A DNA stretch of 27,634 nt from a virus. The translations under genes and the position numbers were made by a program. Below, in pieces: positions 8,345 to 13,558 of this stretch. The DNA lies in IMG/VR virus record IMGVR_UViG_3300044633_000269, positions 1 through 27,634 of that record, one strand, 5' to 3'. Below the pieces are notes generated by a model that was not told the origin of the DNA, ran no database searches, and worked only from the letters and a program-made list of their open reading frames with translations. How positions within the stretch are numbered: position 1 is the first letter of the stretch; the number at the start of each line of letters is the position of its first letter.

Positions 8345-9022
8345 ATGAAACTAAGTAGTGAGACAATAAATGTCCTTAAAAATTTTTCCAGTATCAATCC
8401 TGGAATTTATTTTAAGGAAGGTAATATCCTATCAACAGTATCTCCGCAAAAGAATATCTTGGCAGATGCTACGATTTCGGAAACTATTCCCCAAAATTTT
8501 GGGATTTATGATCTGAATAACTTTTTATCTGTCATGTCACTTTTTAAGGACGGAGCGGAACTAGAATTTGATTCTAAGCATATTATCATCAAGGGATATG
8601 GTGGACGATCTAAGATCAAGTATAGATTTACAGATCCGTCTATGATTGTCGCGGCTCCTAATGTACGTCCACAAATTCCAACTGTAGATGTAAAGTTTAC
8701 TCTTTCGGAGGAAGATTTTAATTGGTTACTTAGAACTGCAAATGTTTTGGGATCTCCTAATGTAGCTATTGAAAGTGATGGGGAGGTAGTAAGTTTAATT
8801 ACTTTTGATGTAAATGATGACTCGGTTCATACAAACTCTATTTCCATGAATGTAGATGCTAATGGAGCTAAGTATAAAACCGTTTTTAGAACTGAGAATC
8901 TGAAGATTCTTCCCGGAAGTTATGAAGTAGAAATTTGTTCTAAGGGATTGGCTAAATTTACAGAATCTGCATTGGGGCTTGTTTATTACATTGCTACCGA
9001 AAACTCATCAACTTATAACTAA
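8345..9022 (+). CDS. 45: DNA polymerase sliding clamp gp45
   Basis: This 225-aa protein matches the T4 gp45 trimeric clamp (228 aa). It begins MKLSSETINVLKNFSSINPGI, with the typical ILADATISE and YDLNNFLSVMSLF segments, and its acidic beta-rich repeats are as expected of the family. The clamp tethers gp43 to DNA and, with gp55, activates late transcription. The start is the ATG at 8345, because GAGG (8335-8338) lies 6 nt upstream. An in-frame TTG at 8333 would place the ribosome site inside the gene. Gene order 45-dsbA-44-62-regA puts the clamp next to its loader. Confidence 0.92.
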   Translation: MKLSSETINVLKNFSSINPGIYFKEGNILSTVSPQKNILADATISETIPQNFGIYDLNNFLSVMSLFKDGAELEFDSKHIIIKGYGGRSKIKYRFTDPSMIVAAPNVRPQIPTVDVKFTLSEEDFNWLLRTANVLGSPNVAIESDGEVVSLITFDVNDDSVHTNSISMNVDANGAKYKTVFRTENLKILPGSYEVEICSKGLAKFTESALGLVYYIATENSSTYN

Positions 9023-9033
9023 CAGAGGATTAT

Positions 9034-9315
9034 ATGACTAAGACTGTCGCTTCTACATTTGGAACATTTACTGAAGAAGAACTTCGCGTTTTAAAGACTG
9101 GCATGAAAGAGTTGTCCGATGTTATGACAATGCAAGAAGCTCAACGCGATACTCTGAAGGAAATTATCAATTCAGTTCACGAAGAATTGAAGATTCCGAA
9201 GAAAATTATTCGAAAAATGGCAAAGACATATCACAAGAAGAATTATAACGAAGTGGTTGCAGAACAAGAAGAGTTTGAATTACTCTATGAAGGAATTGTT
9301 ACTGAAAATAGTTAA
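9034..9315 (+). CDS. dsbA: DsbA-like double-stranded DNA-binding protein
   Basis: This small (93 aa), charged, helical protein resembles T4 DsbA (89 aa). The match lies in a shared C-terminal pattern of charged helices ending in an acidic stretch: LKEIINSVHEELKIPKK, KMAKTYHKKN and EEFELLYEGIV. T4 DsbA binds double-stranded DNA and influences late-promoter transcription. AGAGGA (9024-9029) precedes the ATG. Its place between the clamp and clamp-loader genes fits a role near late transcription and replication. The identification is from a short pattern and could be mistaken. Confidence 0.6.
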   Translation: MTKTVASTFGTFTEEELRVLKTGMKELSDVMTMQEAQRDTLKEIINSVHEELKIPKKIIRKMAKTYHKKNYNEVVAEQEEFELLYEGIVTENS

Positions 9316-9322
9316 GTAACTT

Positions 9323-9352
9323 TCGAGCCAAGGACGGCTTTTATTTGATGAT
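9323..9352 (+). terminator. Weak terminator-like hairpin before gene 44
   Basis: The dsbA-44 gap contains AGCC, a 6-nt loop, GGCT and then TTTATTT. The stem is only 4 bp, or 5 with a G-T pair, so any termination would be partial. It could trim expression of the clamp loader relative to the clamp. Confidence 0.25.
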
Positions 9353-9372
9353 TTATATTTGAGGTCTTTGTT

Positions 9373-10311
9373 ATGAATGTTGATAATTTCTTATTTGTTG
9401 AAAAATATCGCCCGTCGAAAGTACAAGATTGTATTCTTCCCGAAAATACAAAAAGTACTTTTCAAGAATATGTAAATCGAAAGGAAATTCCTAATCTACT
9501 ATTGGTTGGTGGTGCTGGTACTGGAAAGACTACTATTGCTAAAGCTCTCTGTAATGAGGTTGGTTGTGACTATCTTTTTATCAATGCTTCTGATGAGAAT
9601 GGTATTGATACTCTAAGAACCAAAATTTCAAACTACGCTTCTTCGGTATCTCTTTCTGGAGGAAGAAAAGTTGTTATTCTGGATGAATTTGATGCCGCAA
9701 CTCGAAATTTTCAAGATGCTTTTAGAAATTTTTTGGAGAAATATTCAAGTAATTGTACTTTTATTCTTACATGTAATTATGCGAATAAAATTATTGAACC
9801 AATTCATTCTAGGTGTGCTGTAGTTAACTTTACTATTAACAAAATAGAAAAGAAGAAACTTATTATACAATTTTTCAAACGAGTTTGTACTATACTTGAA
9901 GCAGAAGGGATCGAGTTTGATAAGGAAGTTGTTGCCACATTTGTAAACAAATGGTATCCCGATAACAGACGTATTCTTAATGAGATTCAGAGATATTCCA
10001 TTCATGGAAAAATTGATTCGGGTATTTTATCTCAAGTTGGCGAACTTCAACTGAAAGAATTGATTAAAAGTCTTAAAGAAAAGAACCTTACTGCTGTTAA
10101 GGAATGGATTGTTGCTAACGTGGATAATGATCATAATATCATTTATAGAAAAGTGTATGACGGATTATATGATTTTCTAAAACCTAGCTCTATACCTGCA
10201 GTTATTCTAATTTTGGCTAAGTATCAATTTCAAAGCGGGTTTGTTGCCGATCAAGAAATACAATTTATGGGATTTTTCACGGAGTTAATGATTGAAGCGG
10301 AGTTTAAGTGA
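9373..10311 (+). CDS. 44: Clamp-loader ATPase subunit gp44
   Basis: This 312-aa AAA+ protein matches T4 gp44 (319 aa). It has an EKYRPS start, Walker A GGAGTGKT (46-53), Walker B VVILDEFD (100-107), an NYASS region and an arginine-finger SRC motif (146-148), followed by the helical collar. With gp62 it opens and loads the gp45 clamp at primer ends. GAGG lies 8 nt before the ATG. Its stop TGA overlaps the ATG of gene 62 (TGATG), a usual sign of coupled translation of the two loader subunits. Confidence 0.95.
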   Translation: MNVDNFLFVEKYRPSKVQDCILPENTKSTFQEYVNRKEIPNLLLVGGAGTGKTTIAKALCNEVGCDYLFINASDENGIDTLRTKISNYASSVSLSGGRKVVILDEFDAATRNFQDAFRNFLEKYSSNCTFILTCNYANKIIEPIHSRCAVVNFTINKIEKKKLIIQFFKRVCTILEAEGIEFDKEVVATFVNKWYPDNRRILNEIQRYSIHGKIDSGILSQVGELQLKELIKSLKEKNLTAVKEWIVANVDNDHNIIYRKVYDGLYDFLKPSSIPAVILILAKYQFQSGFVADQEIQFMGFFTELMIEAEFK

Positions 10312-10703
10312 TGGACATATTTAAAGATATAGTCCCATCTATATTACAAACTAAGGAGTATATACTCTCCCAAGAAGAAGAAAAAGAATATAATCCATTT
10401 ATTGTTAATAAAGCACTATCTAGTCATATAGATGCGATTTTTTATGTTAATCAGATGAACATGAATCCACATTTAGATAAGAAATTACAGTATGACTATC
10501 TTTTTTATTCCATTAAAGGCTATAAAAGAGGATACGCAAAATGGGTTAAATATACGGAAAATCCCGATATTAAGTATATTAAGGAATATTTTGGATATTC
10601 TTCCAACAAAGCAAAGCAAGTTTTATCATTATTATCGCCAGAAGATGTTAAAATCATTAGAGAAAAATTAGATAAAGGTGGAAAAACTCCAAATAATAAA
10701 TAA
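10311..10703 (+). CDS. 62: Clamp-loader small subunit gp62
   Basis: This is a 130-aa homologue of T4 gp62 (187 aa) and shorter than it. It is recognised by its position directly after gene 44 and by the conserved core containing LFYSIKGYKRGYAKWVK, which parallels YLMAAVPRGKRYGKWAK in T4. It supplies the non-ATPase subunit that completes the clamp-loader pentamer. The ATG at 10311 is preferred over the adjacent GTG at 10308 because it forms the TGATG overlap with gene 44 and has GGAG (10298-10301) 9 nt upstream. Its final codons form the 5' arm of a hairpin that covers the regA ribosome site. Confidence 0.82.
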   Translation: MDIFKDIVPSILQTKEYILSQEEEKEYNPFIVNKALSSHIDAIFYVNQMNMNPHLDKKLQYDYLFYSIKGYKRGYAKWVKYTENPDIKYIKEYFGYSSNKAKQVLSLLSPEDVKIIREKLDKGGKTPNNK

Positions 10704-10726
10704 CTTATACACATTGTTATTTGGAG
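10687..10726 (+). promoter_or_regulatory. Hairpin sequestering the regA ribosome-binding site
   Basis: CTCCAAATAA (10687-10696) is perfectly complementary to TTATTTGGAG (10717-10726), which contains the GGAG used by regA. Three more pairs (one G-T) extend the stem inward. The 5' arm lies in the last codons of gene 62, so a ribosome finishing gene 62 would open the hairpin. This predicts coupled, otherwise repressed, RegA synthesis. Confidence 0.6.
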
Positions 10727-10732
10727 AAAATT

Positions 10733-11149
10733 ATGACGGATGATATATTTAAGGGACATGGAGTTGAAATTCTATTAGACAACGAAGAAGCATTTCTAAA
10801 AATTAGAGAAACTCTAAGTAGAATCGGAGTAGCATCTAGAAAAGAAAGAACATTATATCCTAGTTGCTACATTCTACATAAGAGAGGATTTTATCGTATT
10901 GTTCATTTTAAAGAGCTTTTTGCGTTAGATGGAAGACCTACAGATATTTCCGAAAACGATTTGGCTAGAAGAAATAGTATCTCATTGCTTCTACAAGATT
11001 GGGAACTATTAAAAATTTCTAATGAAAATGCAATCAAAAATAATACAGTAGATTTGAGTCAAATTAAAATTTTGACGCATAAAGAAAAATCTGATTGGGA
11101 AATACATCATAAATATTCAATTGGATCTAAGAAAAATAATAACATTTGA
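10733..11149 (+). CDS. regA: Translational repressor RegA
   Basis: This is a homologue of T4 RegA (122 aa), here 138 aa. Conserved stretches are FLKIRETLSRIG, YPSCYILHKRG, YRIVHFKELFALDGR, LLLQDWELLKI and a final HKYSIGS, all aligning with T4. RegA is an RNA-binding protein that blocks translation of many early phage mRNAs, including its own. The ATG at 10733 is chosen because GGAG (10723-10726) lies 6 nt upstream. A TTG at 10721 would put that site inside the gene. A hairpin buries this GGAG. The protein is longer than T4 RegA by a polar C-terminal tail and about eight N-terminal residues. Confidence 0.92.
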   Translation: MTDDIFKGHGVEILLDNEEAFLKIRETLSRIGVASRKERTLYPSCYILHKRGFYRIVHFKELFALDGRPTDISENDLARRNSISLLLQDWELLKISNENAIKNNTVDLSQIKILTHKEKSDWEIHHKYSIGSKKNNNI

Positions 11150-11157
11150 TATAAATA
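11150..11157 (+). promoter_or_regulatory. T4-type late promoter (TATAAATA)
   Basis: This octamer is identical to the T4 late -10 element recognised by gp55 and lies in the regA-hsp20 gap. By T4 spacing, transcription would start near 11163, exactly at the foot of the first leader hairpin. It is the only exact match I noticed in a gap between genes in the window. Confidence 0.7.
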
Positions 11158-11162
11158 GTTAT

Positions 11163-11277
11163 ACCCATCGGGATGGGAATTGCAGTGAGAGGATAGGCAA
11201 TTAAAATATTCCTCTCGTCAAACTTCGCCTTCGGGGAAGTTATTTACAATAACTCGCTATAAATTAGGAGAAACATC
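11163..11277 (+). promoter_or_regulatory. Structured 5' leader of hsp20 with possible H-type pseudoknot
   Basis: Four elements are visible. CCCATC/GATGGG (11164-11169 with 11172-11177) forms a hairpin at the predicted 5' end. AATTGC (11178-11183) pairs with GCAATT (11197-11202), and GAGAGGA (11187-11193) inside that loop pairs with TCCTCTC (11210-11216). The two stems interleave as an H-type pseudoknot with an A-rich third loop. AACTTC/GAAGTT plus CC/GG around a UUCG tetraloop form a hairpin at 11221-11241. Its 3' arm can instead pair AGTTAT (11238-11243) with ATAACT (11249-11254). The hsp20 ribosome site AGGAG (11266-11270) could also pair with 11209-11213. A regulatory RNA is inferred. The ligand or signal is unknown. 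Confidence 0.55.
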
Positions 11278-11754
11278 ATGACATATCCATACGGAAAATC
11301 ATTACTACCCGCAACTGTTGGCTTTGATCGTCTATTTTCTACGATGGAAGAGCTAGACAGAATGGTAGGAACAAACAAAGCACCAACATATCCACCATAT
11401 AATATCGTCAAATTTGATATGTATAATTATGAAATTCAAATTGCTGTTGCTGGATTTAGCAAAGACGATATTAGCGTAGAAACAAACCACAACAAACTTC
11501 ATGTTTCTGGTGTTTCTGAGAAATCGGATTCTGAAGTAGAGTATTTACATCATGGTTTAGCTAAACGCGATTTTAAACACGTTTTCACTTTATCTGATAC
11601 ATCAGTTGTAAGATATGCTGATGTTGTAGATGGAATTTTGAAAATTTCTATTGAAAATGTAATTCCAGAAGAAAAACGACCAAGAAAGATTCCAATCGGA
11701 ATCTCGCAAAACACTGCTCTTCTTACAGAAGATACTGCAGACAAAGAAAAATAA
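11278..11754 (+). CDS. hsp20: Small heat-shock protein Hsp20
   Basis: This 158-aa sHsp has an alpha-crystallin domain (about 45-140). It begins NIVKFDMYNYEIQIAVAGF, contains the usual LHVSG strand and has the late ADVVDGILKISI strand matching the A-x-x-x-G-x-L conserved core. A C-terminal IPI tripeptide (I-x-I) mediates oligomer assembly. sHsps hold unfolding proteins without ATP, and T4-like aquatic phages often carry one. The Shine-Dalgarno sequence AGGAG is 7 nt from the ATG. The gene stands alone between an exact late promoter with a structured leader and a strong terminator, so it looks like a single-gene late unit, perhaps supporting capsid or tail assembly. Confidence 0.93.
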   Translation: MTYPYGKSLLPATVGFDRLFSTMEELDRMVGTNKAPTYPPYNIVKFDMYNYEIQIAVAGFSKDDISVETNHNKLHVSGVSEKSDSEVEYLHHGLAKRDFKHVFTLSDTSVVRYADVVDGILKISIENVIPEEKRPRKIPIGISQNTALLTEDTADKEK

Positions 11755-11756
11755 GC

Positions 11757-11784
11757 AAAGGGGGCTTATGCCCCCTTTACTTTT
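11757..11784 (+). terminator. Rho-independent terminator after hsp20
   Basis: AAAGGGGGC (11757-11765), loop TTAT and GCCCCCTTT (11770-11778) make a perfect 9-bp stem, followed by ACTTTT. It begins 3 nt after the hsp20 stop. The descending arm and tail also form the -35 element of the next promoter. Confidence 0.92.
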
Positions 11785-11804
11785 AAGGCAATATATATTA
11801 TAAT
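11776..11804 (+). promoter_or_regulatory. Sigma70-type promoter overlapping the hsp20 terminator
   Basis: TTTACT (11776-11781), 17 nt and TATAAT (11799-11804) give the third copy of the CCTTTACTT...TATAAT arrangement. Transcription should start near 11811, ahead of the small gene at 11827 and the gene 43 unit. Confidence 0.7.
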
Positions 11805-11826
11805 AACTTATTGCATGAGGCTAGAC

Positions 11827-12018
11827 ATGAGAAAGAAGACTTCTGTACCATTAACAATGGTACGTAGCAAAATTAATAATGTTGTGTATTACACATCAAA
11901 AGATTTTCCATCCAAAACTATCGATGGCAATGATTTCATAGGAGTTAAAAAATCTGAGAAGGATAGTCAGATTTTCTACATGAAAAAAGATAGCATGGAA
12001 ATTGTTCCCAACAAATAA
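11827..12018 (+). CDS. Small protein of unknown function (63 aa)
   Basis: A basic 63-residue protein I do not recognise. It starts MRKKTSVPLTMV and contains INNVVYYTSKDFPSK, a probable beta-rich core without Cys pairs or membrane segment. The ATG at 11827 is preferred over the ATG at 11815 because TGAGG (11816-11820) lies 6 nt upstream of it. As first gene after an early-type promoter, it could be an early takeover protein, but nothing in its sequence shows that. The spacing to the next gene is 11 nt. Confidence 0.6.
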   Translation: MRKKTSVPLTMVRSKINNVVYYTSKDFPSKTIDGNDFIGVKKSEKDSQIFYMKKDSMEIVPNK

Positions 12019-12029
12019 TTGAGGTTTTT

Positions 12030-12425
12030 ATGTCCAATTTGAAATATTTGTATGTTAGAAATTTATATCGTAAACGTGATATTACTATTGCATCGGATGT
12101 ATTCGATCAAGATGGAAAGACTTATGTAAAAGCAGCATGGGCTTTTAGATGCAATCACGATAAATTTATTAAACGAGAAGGCAGAAATTTGGCATTCGAA
12201 AGATTGAATTCTTCTGATCCGAATTATAGTACTATTTTTGAAACCGAAGAGGTTAAATTCTATCATATTGCTGCAATCATTCTTTCGGAGATTTTAGTAA
12301 ATCCTTCGACTCCTAAGAAGTATTTGGAAGATATTCATGATGATCTTAGATATTTTACAGAATGTGCTCTACATGGAAAACCTACTTGGGAGAGTGTCTT
12401 TGAAAAAGAAGATTTTGATGTATGA
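12030..12425 (+). CDS. Conserved-type phage protein of unknown function (131 aa)
   Basis: This 131-aa protein does not match a family I can name. The N-terminal half (YVRNLYRKRDITIASDV, then KTYVKAAWAFRC and KREGRNLAFERL) is basic and beta-rich. The C-terminal half is helical and acidic, ending WESVFEKEDFDV. No catalytic motif is evident. TTGAGG precedes the ATG at good distance. Its end overlaps the dCMP deaminase start by 4 nt (ATGA), so the two are translated together and may act in the same early program. Confidence 0.65.
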   Translation: MSNLKYLYVRNLYRKRDITIASDVFDQDGKTYVKAAWAFRCNHDKFIKREGRNLAFERLNSSDPNYSTIFETEEVKFYHIAAIILSEILVNPSTPKKYLEDIHDDLRYFTECALHGKPTWESVFEKEDFDV

Positions 12426-12838
12426 AAGAAAAACTAATCCGATACTATATGGATGTAGCTAAAAGAACGGCGGAACTCTCGACAGCAACTAAATTAAAAG
12501 TTGGAGCTATCATTGTGAAAAATGATAATATTATAGGGTTTTCTTATAATGGTACTCCTCGCGGTTGGGATAATATTTGTGAGTATATAGATCCTGTAAT
12601 TGGGTTAAAAACAAAACCAGAAGTTTCTCATGCGGAAGAAAATCTAATAATGAAATTGGCGTGTTCGCACGAATCCTCAGAAGGGGGAATAATGTTTGTA
12701 ACACACAATCCATGTTATGTTTGCTCTAGATTAATTTACGGAGCAAAAATTACGAAAGTCTATTATGATCAAGATTATAGAGATTCTTCTGGTATTAAAT
12801 TCCTACAAGATTGTGGGATTCCAGTAGTAAAATTATAG
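12422..12838 (+). CDS. cd: dCMP deaminase
   Basis: This 138-aa zinc deaminase has LKVGAIIVKND, a substrate-site stretch NGTPRGWDN, HAE (70-72, zinc His and proton-shuttling Glu) and PCYVC (97-101, two zinc Cys). The NG-TPRG pattern is typical of dCMP deaminases, which convert dCMP to dUMP to feed dTMP synthesis. T4 Cd is 193 aa, so this is a compact version lacking much of the insertion region. I see no separate allosteric dCTP-site signature. The gene overlaps its upstream neighbour by 4 nt and lies in the cluster leading to DNA polymerase. Confidence 0.85.
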   Translation: MKEKLIRYYMDVAKRTAELSTATKLKVGAIIVKNDNIIGFSYNGTPRGWDNICEYIDPVIGLKTKPEVSHAEENLIMKLACSHESSEGGIMFVTHNPCYVCSRLIYGAKITKVYYDQDYRDSSGIKFLQDCGIPVVKL

Positions 12839-12846
12839 AGGTGAAA

Positions 12847-13239
12847 ATGGAAGATAGGGAAAAAGAAATTGAGTTTTTAAAACTTAAACTACAAAAAGAT
12901 GATATTTTAATTATTAAAGTTGATACATCAGAGATGACTCCGGACGAAGCGACTGAAAAGTTAGCTTTTGTAAGAGATGACGAATTTGTAAAATATATTA
13001 AAGAAAAAGGAAATCCTGTATTGGTTTCTTATTCTGGATTGGATTTTGAAATTTTAAGATTGGGTGATACAGATCAAGTAGTTGTTTACATGGATGTTTC
13101 GTCTATGGATGACGAAAAAGCTAATAATTATGAAGACTACATTAAATTTAAATTAAACGAAAGTCTTGGTGATAGGATTATTCCCATCCAAGTTAGGAAT
13201 GGTTCGCCGGTTTTGAAAGTTACTAATGGAGAAAAATAA
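12847..13239 (+). CDS. Unknown protein with apparent internal duplication (130 aa)
   Basis: An acidic 130-aa protein with no family I recognise. Two segments look alike: DILIIKVDTSEMTPDEA (about 19-35) and DQVVVYMDVSSMDDEKA (about 78-94). Each is followed by a charged helix and a hydrophobic strand (GNPVLVS and DRIIPIQV), suggesting two repeats of about 55 residues. The ATG at 12847 follows AGAGGTG (12837-12843). A TTG at 12811 would extend it far into the deaminase gene and is unlikely. Its stop overlaps the next ATG by one base. Confidence 0.65.
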   Translation: MEDREKEIEFLKLKLQKDDILIIKVDTSEMTPDEATEKLAFVRDDEFVKYIKEKGNPVLVSYSGLDFEILRLGDTDQVVVYMDVSSMDDEKANNYEDYIKFKLNESLGDRIIPIQVRNGSPVLKVTNGEK

Positions 13240-13547
13240 TGAATGTAAAATGTTTTAAATTGGTTTCTGGTGAAGATATTATGGCCGAATTCGAAGAATC
13301 GGGAGATAAGATCACATTAACGAATCCTGTACAAATTTCTGTAATACCCTCAAGAACTGATGCTATTCCAACATTTGGATTTTTGCCGTTTCCTGTACAT
13401 ACGGGGCAAAGTAAAAATACCGTCTTGACTCTTAACAAGAATCATATTATATTTGAATGCGAAGCTGGCGAAGAGTTCCTACAACAATATAATTCTATTT
13501 TTGGTTCCGGAATCATCACACCTTCAAAAAATATTCTATTTAATTAA
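13239..13547 (+). CDS. Small beta-rich phage protein, possibly Sm-like
   Basis: This 102-aa protein begins MNVKCFKLVSGEDIMAEF, then KITLTNPVQISVIPS and a short proline-rich stretch (FGFLPFPVHTG). The alternating strands and the SGEDI..E pattern recall small proteins of T4-like phages that I associate with an Sm/LSm-like fold. That assignment is an inference from pattern only. GGAG lies 7 nt before the ATG, which overlaps the preceding stop (TAATG). It directly precedes the polymerase gene, where an RNA-binding or translational role would make sense but is unproven. Confidence 0.6.
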   Translation: MNVKCFKLVSGEDIMAEFEESGDKITLTNPVQISVIPSRTDAIPTFGFLPFPVHTGQSKNTVLTLNKNHIIFECEAGEEFLQQYNSIFGSGIITPSKNILFN

Positions 13548-13558
13548 GAGGTCTTAAT
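13543..13558 (+). promoter_or_regulatory. Palindrome over the gene 43 initiation region
   Basis: ATTAAG (13543-13548) pairs with CTTAAT (13553-13558), leaving AGGT in the loop. The loop and flank hold the ribosome site (AGAGG), and the 3' arm includes the first two bases of the ATG. T4 gp43 represses its own translation through a hairpin at this location, so this may be the equivalent operator. Confidence 0.45.

Noticed and set aside
11163-11260. tRNA or other stable RNA gene in the hsp20 leader
   Set aside because: No cloverleaf, T-loop or anticodon arm can be formed. The stems interleave rather than nest.
11258-11265. TATAAATT as a second late promoter directly before hsp20
   Set aside because: One mismatch to the octamer, and transcription would start at or after the ribosome site, leaving hsp20 untranslated.
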